Source: Caulobacteraceae bacterium (GTDB lineage Bacteria > Pseudomonadota > Alphaproteobacteria > Caulobacterales > Caulobacteraceae). Taken from it: DNA of 49,525 bases. Both the position numbers and the translations under genes were made by a program. A model generated the notes under the pieces. It saw only the letters and a program-made list of their open reading frames with translations. It searched no databases and was not told the origin of the DNA. The stretch is from NCBI GenBank assembly GCA_947476325.1, contig CANJPZ010000018.1, positions 1 through 49,525 on the forward strand. The letters run 5' to 3'. Shown here in pieces: positions 19,401-27,449 of the stretch (its first letter is position 1; every line of letters starts with the position of its first letter).

Positions 19401-21097
19401 GTCACCGAATTGATCGCCGAGTCGGAGAAGACCCGTTGACCGTTGGTGCTGGCGCCGATCGGGTTGGCGTAATAGCGCATCATGTAGTCACGCACCGCCG
19501 GGTTGTAACCCGGAACAGTCGGACCGCCGTTGTTGCCGGGCTGCGAGAACGCGCCCTGGGACTGAGCCAGGGTGGAGCCGTTGATGCCCGGGCTAAAGCA
19601 TTGGCGGCTCGGGATCGTGCCGGTACCGCTGGTCGCCGTCGTGTAGCTCGGGGCGTTTTCAGGCCACGGGTCGCAGGCATTGGATTCTTGCATCTGCGCG
19701 CCGACGATCGTCGTTTGCGTCTTCGAGAAGGTCGCCGAAGAGTGGAAACGCAGATTGTCGGTCAGATTGACGGTCGAGTCCGTGAACAGGCGATAGGTGT
19801 CGTTGTCTTCAACGATATTGCCTTCCAGGTACTTGGCCCAGCCGCAGACCGGGTTGAAGACGTTGCCGGCGGCGGTTTGCTGGTTGGCGCCTTGCGAGAA
19901 GTTGCGGGTGCCGCCGAGCGCGAGGCAGGCGTCGTCGCGAAGCTGGCCGCTGAACGGGCCTTGCGTCGGCAGGGTTAAGCCGGCCGCCGTCGAGGTGGTC
20001 GCGCCATTCAGGTTGGCCACGCCGGCCGTGGTGAACAGCAACGGATCGGACTTGCCAAACTGGAAGCCGGGGGCCGCGCTGGAGGCGCTGGCGCCGGTGT
20101 AGCCGGGGCTGGCCAGATTGGTTGAGCCCGGCGCACCGAAGGCCCAGTTCTGGAAGTTGTAGTCCCAGGAGCCCCAGCCGAGGTTGGTCTGGGTGAAGAG
20201 GAAGCTGCGGGCAATGAAGTCGCGATCCTTCATCGCCAGGGGCGAAGTGTGCGCATAGAAGGCGCTGAACAGGAAGTTTTCAGAACCGCGGCGCTTGCCC
20301 CACTGGATGTTGGCGTCGTAGTTGCCGGTCGTGTTCGCGATGTACTTGTAGCTGACGCTGACTTCGAAGCCGTTGAGGTCGCGGCGAGGGGCGAAGTTGA
20401 CCGCGCCGCCGACGGCGTCGCCGCCGTAAGCCGCCGAGCCGCCATCCTTCAGGATTTCGACCGACTGCAGGACTTCCAGCGGAACGCCGGCCAAGTTTTG
20501 CGAACCGCCGCCGTTGACGTTCGGGTCGCGAGTAACGGCGGGACCGCCGTTGGTTTGCGGGTCGTCCGCGAGGCGGACGCCGTCGAACAGGATCAGGGTG
20601 CGGCCGGAACCGAGGTTCCGCAGGTTCATGGAGCGGACGCCGTAACCGTCAGCGCCCTGGCCGTTGGCGTCGTTCGCCAGGCTGAGGCCGCCTTCGGACA
20701 GACCACGGATCAGGTCTTCAATGGCGGGGCTGCCGGTCTTCAGCAGGTCTTCGCGGCTCGTGGCCTCAACGTTCAGGGCGGTGTCTTCCGAGCCGCTCTT
20801 CAGGTAGGTGCCGACCGAGACGATGGCCCGCACTTCGGTGACGTCCTTGTCGCCGCCAGTGGCGGGCGTCAGTTCGGCCAGCGAGTAGAAGCCGTCGCCG
20901 TTCGCGTCGACCGCCTTGTCACGGATGCCCTGGGGGAGAGTTTGAAACTCCGCCGCATCCAGCTTGCCGTCGCTGTTCTTGTCAGCGGCGCGGAAAGCGG
21001 CGCCGTTGTCCTGCGCCATGGCATGGGTCGCGCCCATCGAAAGAGCAAAGGTGACGGCCAAAGCCGAACCGCCGCAGAAATACCTGCCTTTAGACAT
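16478..21097 (-). CDS. Very long TonB-dependent receptor with an N-terminal EF-hand pair
   Basis: TonB-dependent receptors import ligands through a 22-strand outer-membrane barrel. The ATG at 21097 is preceded by AGGGAGGG and starts a signal peptide (MSKGRYFCGG... ending AMAQ at about 29). Two canonical calcium-type EF-hand loops follow: D39-x-N-x-D43-G-x-L-D47-x-x-E50 and D64-x-N-x-D68-G-x-Y-S72-x-x-E75. The plug domain (about 130-260) has LRNLGSGRTLILFDGVRLAD and VEILKDGGSAAYGGDAVGG. The barrel ends VKVGVQKKF with a terminal Phe. At 1539 residues it is about half again to twice the usual 700-1000. The extra length is Gly/Ser/Thr/Asn-rich loop sequence containing 14 Cys residues in the mature part. 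The ligand is unknown. Confidence 0.9.
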   Translation of the reverse strand: MSKGRYFCGGSALAVTFALSMGATHAMAQDNGAAFRAADKNSDGKLDAAEFQTLPQGIRDKAVDANGDGFYSLAELTPATGGDKDVTEVRAIVSVGTYLKSGSEDTALNVEATSREDLLKTGSPAIEDLIRGLSEGGLSLANDANGQGADGYGVRSMNLRNLGSGRTLILFDGVRLADDPQTNGGPAVTRDPNVNGGGSQNLAGVPLEVLQSVEILKDGGSAAYGGDAVGGAVNFAPRRDLNGFEVSVSYKYIANTTGNYDANIQWGKRRGSENFLFSAFYAHTSPLAMKDRDFIARSFLFTQTNLGWGSWDYNFQNWAFGAPGSTNLASPGYTGASASSAAPGFQFGKSDPLLFTTAGVANLNGATTSTAAGLTLPTQGPFSGQLRDDACLALGGTRNFSQGANQQTAAGNVFNPVCGWAKYLEGNIVEDNDTYRLFTDSTVNLTDNLRFHSSATFSKTQTTIVGAQMQESNACDPWPENAPSYTTATSGTGTIPSRQCFSPGINGSTLAQSQGAFSQPGNNGGPTVPGYNPAVRDYMMRYYANPIGASTNGQRVFSDSAINSVTGCPTGAITAFNCSFVSDAGQANGSLIGRAYTQGNGTITNGIFTPGSTSVAGAYGTTVASVFIPTSTITTGAAFSSVQTPTNASGVAIGQGYGPVNTPTTVIVNISSTTTPSFVAATLGAVSSTSTPGSGLPGSYGRVGLINGAYGPFVAMYNSAFKGGEAFFNSQNVTFSTTQDVKGDLGNHFGMAMDFTVKANYSRNMNRTTGRQAMTDRFQRALNGFGTDLDDLSADHLGCSVAETAGTRVLQTAPGVLTAVTGVPYTVGAGGGGDYDTASAGIQRAQLGFNPGLASGNGCYFFNPFDSAIRVSRLNGAKLVATNGDVGFVGASTPSAAGLFDGPGTAVGITGSYQGYGVGTGLENSPGLMRWMFQSRDVRSLSDQILLQGIVNGEFTKWELPGGPVAWVLGTQYRLVSRDAFGSDISNGAVNPCPFLRRATGDYSAINNLVNATSTCSGTASTFMNTNTASLATGFNSSPIGGGNQTTINHSVFFELQLPALQKLSLHTIARYEEYKDPAAPSFRGSGIYSADAKWQALDNLAFVANIGQTFDAPILQNAGFTTTFVKNFSSQTSAYYTGTTAADVNINSQSRLFVNTALGPEHGLSWGAGAIFQSRDRATQIRVQYFNNKVNGSPQSGITASTIGRALTFNRIRGANIDLTQTIDCADPRLQQFFRNDGAGGLFDGAPFVQFTDGTSFYNCGANDGGPTITTFNMSGVDLNNNASALDASDLGLSINSPNQINGGDLVRSGVEFNANHRVRSMVYGGVLSFNADMTWNLKSQQVDTYAYGTFIQAGVDNIGTLNDGFGVNADIWRGSIGFNYSKGKHNFRMATRWSGSIVDNSGLGLAINGTPYNAGTTLNPADQSKCNSVASGLGVPFLPQPVSNKDIAGLLGDILVGEQNGNPNCIYNDLKGYQNRGQTNTSATYQVQLPQDTTLTVTVDNVFNLAPSYQRFLENYNPFGSLGPEGRTVKVGVQKKF

Positions 21098-21237
21098 AAA
21101 TCCCTCCCTGTGTGTCCGACGCTGTTCCAACGCGCATCCAGACCAGAATGCGACTTTAGGACAGGCGAGGTGCCCAAAACAAGTCGGTTTTTCGACACGA
21201 GCGGTTTTCGTGGCTTTTTTGAAACACCTTGCCGGCC

Positions 21238-21255
21238 TTCAATTGGCCATTTGAA
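21238..21255. promoter_or_regulatory. Near-palindrome upstream of the EF-hand TonB receptor gene
   Basis: TTCAATTGGCCATTTGAA is an 18-base near-perfect palindrome, with arms TTCAA/TTGAA and centre TGGCCA. It lies about 140 bases before the receptor start in the 224-base gap to the acyl-CoA ligase stop. Its size and symmetry fit a dimeric repressor or activator site. I cannot name the protein. Confidence 0.35.
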
Positions 21256-21321
21256 GCCGCCCGCAGCGTCCAGGCGCCGCAATCCGGCCATGCGGAAGGG
21301 CGTCCAATTGCGGCGAAATGG

Positions 21322-22869
21322 TCAAGTTTTGGCCGTACCATCGTAGGCATCGCGCAGCTCGCGCTTGAGCACCTTGCCGATGTGACTGCGCGGAATCGCC
21401 TCAAGAATCCGCAAATCCGCAAGCCTTTGGGTCTTTCCGAGGCGTCCATTGGCCCACAGGCGCAGCGATTCGGCGTCCGGGGCGGCGCCCGGCCGCAGGA
21501 CAACGAACCCGACGGGCGTTTCGCCCCACTGATCTGACGGAACGCCCACCACGGCGACCTCGGCGACATCAGGATGTTCGCTGACGACAGCCTCAAGATC
21601 ACTGGGATAGATGTTGAATCCCCCGGAAATGATCATGTCCTTCTTGCGGTCCATGAGCGTCAGGAAGCCGTCTTCGTCGAATCGGCCGACGTCGCCGGTG
21701 CGGATAAAGCGCTTGCCCGACTCATCGCGCCATTCGGCGTCGGCGGTCTTGGCCGGCTGGTTGTGGTAGCCCTTCATGATCGAGGCCGAATGGCCGACAA
21801 CTTCGCCGATCTCACCCTGCGGAACCGGGCGGCCGTCCTCGCCGATCAGGCGGATGTCGTGGCCTTCGGCGGGCTTTCCCACTGTATGGAGCTTGTCAGG
21901 AAAATTGTGCGCCTCGAGCATGCAGGTGCCGCCACCCTCGGTCATGCCGTAGTACTCGACCAGGCCGCCGGGCCAGCGGGCCAGGATGTCGGCCTTGAGT
22001 TCGGCCTTGAACGGCGCCGAGGTGCAGAACTTGTTCCTGAAGGACGAAAGATCGAAGGAATCAAAGTCTGGATGATCCATCAGCCGCTTGTACTGAACCG
22101 GCACCAACATGGCGTGGGTGACGTGATGCTTCTGCGCCAGGGCCAGAAACTTCGTCGCGTCGAACTTGGACATCAGCACCAGGGTCCCGCCCCGGGCGAT
22201 GGTCGGAAAGAAGCTGACCAGGGTGGTGTTGGAATAGAGCGGCGTCGAGATCAGGGTGACCGCGCCGTCATCATAATAGCCGCGGCGAACGTGCATCCAG
22301 CGCATGACGTGGGGCTGGACAATGCCCTTGGGCGCGCCGGTGGTGCCAGATGAATATATGATATTGAACGGCTGATCGGGATCCAGTTCGACCGGCTGCG
22401 GCGTTGCGCCGGAGCCTGGCAGCCAGGCCGAGAACGGTTGCCCGGCGTCCGAATCGTCCAGCGCCACGCGGCGCGCGCTGATCCGGCCCAGAACACCGTG
22501 GATTTCGCCGGCCACGCCCGCATCAAGGAAGAACAGCGAGGCGCCGCAGTCAGCCACCATGCCGGCCAGGCTTTCCGGCGTGGACGAGGGCGCCAGGGGG
22601 CTGACCGCCACGCCGGCTCGCAGTGCGCCCAGAAACACCACCGCGTACTCGATCGACGTCAGGGCGCAGATGGCGATGACATCGCCGCTTTTCAGCCCGT
22701 CGCGCTGCAGGCCGGCCGCCACGCGGTCAGCCATGGCGTCGAACTGGGCATAGGTCAGCCGGCGCTCATCCTGGATCAGCGCCAGGTGATCGGGCCGCAT
22801 CTGCGCATGCAGGCGCAGAAGGTCCGGAATGGCGTGGAAATCGTCTTCGAAGAACTCGGGCGGCAGCAT
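21322..22869 (-). CDS. AMP-forming acyl-CoA ligase
   Basis: This adenylating enzyme should activate a carboxylic acid to its CoA thioester. The 515-residue protein has the P-loop motif YSSGTTGAPKG (near residue 170), the A5 motif YGMTEGGG, the A7 region RTGDVGRFDEDGFL and the A8 hinge RKKDMIISGGFNIYPSDLE. The catalytic C-terminal Lys is in SHIGKVLKRELR. The length is normal. It lies 74 bases downstream of the second TonB-dependent receptor on the same strand, so the two may be co-expressed for uptake and activation of a hydrophobic acid. That pairing is inference. Confidence 0.9.
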   Translation of the reverse strand: MLPPEFFEDDFHAIPDLLRLHAQMRPDHLALIQDERRLTYAQFDAMADRVAAGLQRDGLKSGDVIAICALTSIEYAVVFLGALRAGVAVSPLAPSSTPESLAGMVADCGASLFFLDAGVAGEIHGVLGRISARRVALDDSDAGQPFSAWLPGSGATPQPVELDPDQPFNIIYSSGTTGAPKGIVQPHVMRWMHVRRGYYDDGAVTLISTPLYSNTTLVSFFPTIARGGTLVLMSKFDATKFLALAQKHHVTHAMLVPVQYKRLMDHPDFDSFDLSSFRNKFCTSAPFKAELKADILARWPGGLVEYYGMTEGGGTCMLEAHNFPDKLHTVGKPAEGHDIRLIGEDGRPVPQGEIGEVVGHSASIMKGYHNQPAKTADAEWRDESGKRFIRTGDVGRFDEDGFLTLMDRKKDMIISGGFNIYPSDLEAVVSEHPDVAEVAVVGVPSDQWGETPVGFVVLRPGAAPDAESLRLWANGRLGKTQRLADLRILEAIPRSHIGKVLKRELRDAYDGTAKT

Positions 22870-22943
22870 GGGGCAAGGTTTCCTGGACGGGGCGGCGGCG
22901 CGTCTTAGCGTTCCGCGCTCCGTCCGCCAACCGCGACCTTGCC

Positions 22944-24872
22944 CTATCGCCGCAGGGTCAGACCCAGGGACAACATCTGCGGCGCAGCATAGTTGGTCTT
23001 GCCCGACGTCAAGCCGTTCTCGACCGCCTCGTCGAAGAGGTTGTCGGCCGCAACAAAGCCCTGAACGCCCTTGCCGAAGTCCCAGATCACCCGAAGATCG
23101 GTGACCGTAGCCGATTTCAGCAGGATGGTATTCAGATCGTCGTCGTAGCGATCGCCTTCGTAGCGGACGCTGAGATCCAGGGTCAGCTTGGGCAGCGGCG
23201 CCCAGCTTACGCCAGCCGAGCCCGCGCCGGGCGAGGTCTCTGCGGGGCGAAGACCGGCGTCAGTCCTGGCCTCGGTATAGCTGTAGGCCGCATGGGCGCT
23301 GACGGTGTCGGAGATCTTGAGCGAGCCTTGCGCCTCGATGCCCTTGGCGACGATTGTGCCGGCGTTCTGGCGCTGGCGCTGGTTGACGCCGGTGGTGACA
23401 TTGGTGATCGCGTCGGACAGCACATTGTAGAACAGGGTGACGTCATAGGCGCCGTTGGACCGTGTGCCGCCGAACCCGACCTCGAAGCCTTCCAGGCGTT
23501 CGGGATCGAGAGCCGCGTTGGCCTCGGTGTTGATGTTGCCCACCCGGAACGGGCGATACAGCTCGTTCAGGGTCGGCGCGCGGAAGCCTGAATAGGCGGC
23601 GGCGCGCATATAGCCCCAGTCCATCGTGCGGCGGGCTCCGAAGCGCGCCGTCCCGAGCGTGCCGTTATGATCGGCAAAGTCAGTGTGCAGGGTCGTCACG
23701 CCATTGCGGTCGATCTGGATGCGGTGGCCGTTGGCGAAGCCCCAGGCATCCACCCGCCCACCGGCGGTGAGCAGCCAGTCCCCCGTCTTGTACGAGCCTT
23801 CGGCATAGACGCCGTGGGTTTTGGAAAACCCGCCCGCGTACCGCGTCAGCGGCCCGTTGCTGGCGGTATAGGAAAACAGCTCGCGGTCTTCGCCGTGGTT
23901 GACCCGGAGATCGGCGCCGACCTCCCACTCGGTGCTGGCCGAGCTGCCGCGCACGGCCGCGTTCAGACCTACGCCGGTGGCGGGGGTGTCGAACTGGGTG
24001 TTTGTGAGGGTGGTGCTGGCGCGGTCGGTCGGGACCGACACCGAGCTGTTCACAAGGTTGCTGCTGAACACCCAGCCTTGCAGGCGATAGCCCAGAGCCC
24101 CGCCGGCCGGATTTCGCACCCAGGTCAGGCTGGCCCTCTGGCCGCTGGCTTCGGCGTTGGCCTTGTCGAGGCCAGAGCCCTGCTGCTGGTCGAAGGCGCC
24201 GGCCGTAAAGGCCAGGCGGCCTTCGGCGAAATCGGTGACAAGGCGCAGGTTGGCGCTCCAGTCATCGAGACTGGTTTCAGTGTCCGCCGCGCCGGCGCCG
24301 TCGCGGACCGGGATGAAGCCGTCGGAGTGTCCCTTGGTCGCCGCAAACAGGACATCGGTACGGCCAACCGTCGTCGAATCCACCACGGCGGCGCGTTCGG
24401 TATTCAGCGAGCCGTAACGGACATTGCCTTCCATGACCTTGTCGTTGCGCGTGCTCAGATTGATCACGCCGGTCAGGGCGCCCGCGCCATAGGGGCCGGC
24501 GCCGCCGCCGCGGACGATCTGGGCGTTGCCGATCAGTTCCGACGGCAGCCCCGCCCAGATGACCCAGCCGCCAAACGGATCGTTCATCGGAACGCCGTCC
24601 AGCGTCACCAGGGCCCGGCCAGCGCCCGTGGGTCCGATCGAGCGCAGGGACATTCCCTGGGTGGTGGGGTTGGCGACCAGACTGTCGGTGCGCCGGAACA
24701 GCACCACGCCGGGAACCTGGGCCAAGGCCTGGTCCAGGCGCTGATGCTCCGCCAGCTGGGATTGATCCAGCGTGATGATCGAAAAGGCCTGGTCCGAGGC
24801 GGCCGCCGGCAGGGCCGCGGGACGGACCATAATGGCTTCTACGGTTGTGACGGGCGGGGGAAGATCGGGCAT
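22944..24872 (-). CDS. TonB-dependent receptor without a visible signal peptide
   Basis: An outer-membrane receptor of 642 residues, a compact size like BtuB/CirA-type proteins. The N-terminal part reads VEAIMVRPAALPAAASDQAF (a TonB-box-like region). The plug has RALVTLDGVPMNDPFGGWV and QIVRGGGAGPYGAGALTG. The barrel C-terminus is LSLGLTLRR. The ATG at 24872 has AGGAAAG upstream. From it the protein enters the mature-like sequence after only about 10 residues (MPDLPPPVTT). No hydrophobic signal is found in this or the neighbouring frames upstream, and an in-frame TGA closes the frame. The gene may have lost its export signal or carry a 5' frame error. Confidence 0.85.
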   Translation of the reverse strand: MPDLPPPVTTVEAIMVRPAALPAAASDQAFSIITLDQSQLAEHQRLDQALAQVPGVVLFRRTDSLVANPTTQGMSLRSIGPTGAGRALVTLDGVPMNDPFGGWVIWAGLPSELIGNAQIVRGGGAGPYGAGALTGVINLSTRNDKVMEGNVRYGSLNTERAAVVDSTTVGRTDVLFAATKGHSDGFIPVRDGAGAADTETSLDDWSANLRLVTDFAEGRLAFTAGAFDQQQGSGLDKANAEASGQRASLTWVRNPAGGALGYRLQGWVFSSNLVNSSVSVPTDRASTTLTNTQFDTPATGVGLNAAVRGSSASTEWEVGADLRVNHGEDRELFSYTASNGPLTRYAGGFSKTHGVYAEGSYKTGDWLLTAGGRVDAWGFANGHRIQIDRNGVTTLHTDFADHNGTLGTARFGARRTMDWGYMRAAAYSGFRAPTLNELYRPFRVGNINTEANAALDPERLEGFEVGFGGTRSNGAYDVTLFYNVLSDAITNVTTGVNQRQRQNAGTIVAKGIEAQGSLKISDTVSAHAAYSYTEARTDAGLRPAETSPGAGSAGVSWAPLPKLTLDLSVRYEGDRYDDDLNTILLKSATVTDLRVIWDFGKGVQGFVAADNLFDEAVENGLTSGKTNYAAPQMLSLGLTLRR

Positions 24873-24901
24873 CGGTCTGAGCTTTCCTGAGAATGATCTG
24901 G

Positions 24902-25012
24902 TTATCTGGCGTCGACGAAGACGTCGACAGTGTTGGTGTGGGCGAGCTGCTGCTCAACCATCCATGGTCGAGGCATCGACTGTCCGCCTGGGCGTACAAC
25001 GTCCAATTTCAT
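24902..25012 (-). CDS. Possible 36-residue leader ORF before the TonB receptor
   Basis: An ATG at 25012 opens a 36-codon frame (MKLDVVRPGGQS...) ending in a TAA 29 bases before the receptor start. Its C-terminal half reads MVEQQLAHTNTVDVFVDAR. A purine-rich GGGGGGAGGAGG lies about 20 bases upstream, rather far for a ribosome site. It overlaps a perfect dyad at 24911-24928. It could be a regulatory leader peptide or chance. I do not recognise a family. Confidence 0.3.
   Translation of the reverse strand: MKLDVVRPGGQSMPRPWMVEQQLAHTNTVDVFVDAR
24911..24928. promoter_or_regulatory. Perfect dyad in the 5' region of the second TonB receptor gene
   Basis: The 7-bp arms GTCGACG and CGTCGAC enclose AAGA. 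It lies 39 bases before the receptor start codon on the minus strand and inside the putative leader ORF. It could be an operator or an RNA hairpin near the ribosome site. The 275-base gap (24873-25147) shows nothing else I can assign. Confidence 0.35.
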
Positions 25013-25147
25013 GCGCCCTGTGGCGCCTCCTCCCCCCATCCGCGCCTTCGCTCTGAAGACGAAGTTTGCGCGGTCTGGCGATCACCAATTTCCAAAAATG
25101 CAGAACGTTAAGCAAGGCGAGAATTGCCACGCCTGGCGTTTGTCCAA

Positions 25148-25849
25148 TCAACTGGGCCTTTTTCGCACCACCAGCCCATCGGGTAATTCGTTGGTGTCGT
25201 CATCCCTTCGCGGAAAATGCTGCGCCAGAATTTCACCGGCGGCATCCACCGCAGCGACAAAGCCGTCCGCCGGCTTTCCTGCCGCCAGGCCTGCGACCAG
25301 GGCGTCGGCGACGTGCTGCCAGTCGGCCGGAGTCGTCCTGCCGTAGATGCCGGAATCGGCCAGCACCTCGGCGCGATGATCGGCCAGGCTGGCGAACAGA
25401 AGCACGCCGGTCGCATCGCGCGTATGGGTCAGGCCCAGGGCCTCAAACTGTTCGATGGCGGCGCGCCGGACCCGCGCCGAAACAATGGTCCCGGGCGTGA
25501 ACAGACGCCGCAGGGGCGGCGCCATCGACAGTCCTGCGATCAGCGCAAAGATCACCGCCTGCAGGCCGGTGTAGAGCGCGAGCATCGAATAGACTTGGGC
25601 GTTGGGCGACTGCAGGTGTGCGGCCGTCCAGGATCCAAACAGCCGGGTCAGGGAATCGGGGCCCAGACCCAGAAAGAAGACCAGCAGCGGCGGCAGGATG
25701 AACGCCACCAGCGCCGCCGACATCAACGCCGACAGGGGCGTATTTTCGGTTTCCGCGGCTAGGACGCAGCGAATCTCGCCGCTGGTCGAGGCCTCGGCCC
25801 GGGCGACCGCCTCGGCGATGCGGATGTGGTCTTCGTCGGAGATCTTCAT
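25148..25849 (-). CDS. TPM-domain membrane protein
   Basis: From the ATG at 25849 (MKISDEDHIRIAEAVARAEASTSGEIRCV) the product has 233 residues. The N-terminal helix plus SGEIR motif is the usual opening of TPM (TLP18.3/Psb32/MOLO-1) domains. Two hydrophobic segments follow (about 42-65 and 90-110). The second half of the domain has ATGVLLFASLADHRAEVLADSGI and ends RRDDDTNELPDGLVV. It starts directly after the stop of the preceding YgcG-like gene, forming a lemA-TPM-TPM operon. These operons are widespread but their biochemical role is not settled. An in-frame extension to 25918 is unlikely because it overlaps the upstream Gly-rich tail. Confidence 0.85.
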   Translation of the reverse strand: MKISDEDHIRIAEAVARAEASTSGEIRCVLAAETENTPLSALMSAALVAFILPPLLVFFLGLGPDSLTRLFGSWTAAHLQSPNAQVYSMLALYTGLQAVIFALIAGLSMAPPLRRLFTPGTIVSARVRRAAIEQFEALGLTHTRDATGVLLFASLADHRAEVLADSGIYGRTTPADWQHVADALVAGLAAGKPADGFVAAVDAAGEILAQHFPRRDDDTNELPDGLVVRKRPS

Positions 25850-25850
25850 G

Positions 25851-26645
25851 TCACCAGCCCCCCGAGGCGCCGCCGCCTCCGAACGATCCGCCGCCGCCGG
25901 AGAAGCCCCCCCCTCCACCGCCGGACCAGCCTCCGCCGCCGCCCCAGTCGTCGCGCCCGCCCCGGCTGTTGAGGGCGCCCAGCAGGATCCATGGCAGGGC
26001 CGATCCCAGGGCGCTGCCGCCCCTTCGGCCGCGCCGTCCCATGCCGGAGAAGATCATGAAGATGATGATGACCGTGATGATCGGACCGATTGGCCAGGCC
26101 GAGCCGCCCTTGTGGGCGGTGGCCCGGGTTGCGGCCTGCTGGGCCACGGCCAGGGCCTGGTCCTGAGGCAGGCCCAGTTGGGCGCCGATCGCTTCGACCC
26201 CGTCTTTAATGCCGGCCTCCATGTCGCCGGAGCGGAATTTCGGCAGGATCCGGCTCTGGATGATGACGCTGGACAGGGCGTCGGTCAGGATGGGCTCGAC
26301 GCCATAACCGACCTCGATCCGCACCTTGCGGGAATTGGGCGCGATGATCAGCAGGACGCCGTCATCGAGCTTTTCATCGCCTATCTTCCAGGCCCGGCCC
26401 AGCTGATAACCGTAGTCCTCTATCTCGTAGTTCTTGAGATCCTTGATCGTGGCCACCACCACCTGGTGGTGGGTGGTCGCCTTGATCTGTTCCAGGCGCG
26501 TGGTCAGCTGCGCCTCGACCGGGGCCGACAGGATGTCGGCCTCGTCCACAACCCGCCCGGTCAGGGGCGGAAAGGCCGGCGCGGCAAGCGCCGGGGCGGC
26601 CAGCAGCACAAAGGCCGCCAGACCGCCCGCAAGGTATTTGATCAT
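25851..26645 (-). CDS. TPM-domain protein, YgcG-like, with a Gly-rich C-terminus
   Basis: The 264-residue product has an N-terminal signal peptide (MIKYLAGGLAAFVLLAAPALA). A TPM domain follows with PPLTGRVVDEADILS, LGRAWKIGDEKLDDGVLLIIAPNSRKVRIEVGYGVE and the acidic/basic groove residues of the family. A single membrane span lies near residue 185. The tail is made of GGGG, SGGG and GGW repeats, which is the usual YgcG architecture, with the domain outside the cytoplasmic membrane. It lies directly after lemA (stop of one abuts start of the next) and just before the second TPM gene. Confidence 0.88.
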   Translation of the reverse strand: MIKYLAGGLAAFVLLAAPALAAPAFPPLTGRVVDEADILSAPVEAQLTTRLEQIKATTHHQVVVATIKDLKNYEIEDYGYQLGRAWKIGDEKLDDGVLLIIAPNSRKVRIEVGYGVEPILTDALSSVIIQSRILPKFRSGDMEAGIKDGVEAIGAQLGLPQDQALAVAQQAATRATAHKGGSAWPIGPIITVIIIFMIFSGMGRRGRRGGSALGSALPWILLGALNSRGGRDDWGGGGGWSGGGGGGFSGGGGSFGGGGASGGW

Positions 26646-27314
26646 CTACTTCGCCGGAACAGGCGCGGGCGCAGGGCCCTTGGCCGCCGGACTGGCAGGG
26701 GCCGGACCGGCCGAACCCGAGAAGGTGACGGTGGGCGCGGCTTGCGCCTCGGTCGTCGCCGAGAACAGCACAGCCGGTTTTTGGCTGGAATACAGGGTCT
26801 TGGCCCAGATCACCTGCGGGAAGGTGCGCAGCGTCGTGTTGTAGACCCGGGCGGTCTCGTTGTAGTCGCGGCGGGCGATGGCGATGCGGTTTTCCGTGCC
26901 TTCCAGCTGGCTTTGCAGGGCCAGGAAGTTCTGGTTCGACTTCAGGTCGGGGTAGTTTTCCTGGATCATCATCAGCCGGCCGAGCACGCCGGACAGCTGG
27001 TTTTGCGCCTGCTGGAAACGCTCGAACGAGGCCGGGTCGCTGATGGTCGAGGCGTCGACCTTGACCTGGGTGGCGCTGGCCCGTGCTTGAGTGACCTGGG
27101 TCAGGACGTTGGCCTCCTGCGAGGCGTAGCCCTGAACGGTGGATACCAGATTGGGAATGAGGTCGGCGCGCCGCTGATACTGGGTCTGAACTTCAGCCCA
27201 GGCGGTCTTCACCTGTTCGTCCTTGGTCGGAATGCTGTTCACGCCGCAGGCGGCGAGCGTCAGAGCAGCGACAGCGGCCAGGATCACCCCGGCGGCGGTA
27301 CGGAAACGGTTCAT
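26646..27314 (-). CDS. LemA family protein (lipoprotein)
   Basis: I place the start at 27314 (MNRFRTAAGVILAAV), giving 222 residues. The longer frame crosses the upstream terminator region. A lipobox TLAAC with Cys at 23 predicts a lipid anchor. The LemA domain is an all-helical coiled fold with the conserved stretches WAEVQTQYQRRADLIPNLV, VLGRLMMIQENYPDLKSNQNF and ENRIAIARRDYNETARVYN. The tail is rich in Pro, Ala and Lys. It is the first gene of the lemA-TPM-TPM operon. LemA proteins are common, but their precise task remains unclear. Confidence 0.9.
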   Translation of the reverse strand: MNRFRTAAGVILAAVAALTLAACGVNSIPTKDEQVKTAWAEVQTQYQRRADLIPNLVSTVQGYASQEANVLTQVTQARASATQVKVDASTISDPASFERFQQAQNQLSGVLGRLMMIQENYPDLKSNQNFLALQSQLEGTENRIAIARRDYNETARVYNTTLRTFPQVIWAKTLYSSQKPAVLFSATTEAQAAPTVTFSGSAGPAPASPAAKGPAPAPVPAK

Positions 27315-27410
27315 GGAAGCCCCCACGTCACCCGGCATCGTCAAGATTGCTGGCCCAGGCACGAGTGTAATGTCGTGAGGGTCGGGGCCCGGCGCAAGAT
27401 TGGTTGGGGA

Positions 27411-27434
27411 AAAATCGGACAAGTGTCCGATTTT
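27411..27434. terminator. Strong terminator after the tandem hydrolase-like genes
   Basis: The 11-bp perfect arms AAAATCGGACA and TGTCCGATTTT enclose two bases. The stem ends in an A tract on one side and a T tract on the other, so it could work in both directions. It lies just after the stop at 27450 of the minus-strand gene pair and before lemA, and should insulate the two operons. Confidence 0.75.
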
Positions 27435-27449
27435 CCTGAGAAAGCCGGC

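Noticed and set aside
24873-25147. A second cobalamin riboswitch before the compact TonB receptor at 22944-24872.
   Set aside because: The B12 box and the GCCACTG and GGGAAGG core elements are absent on the minus strand of this gap.
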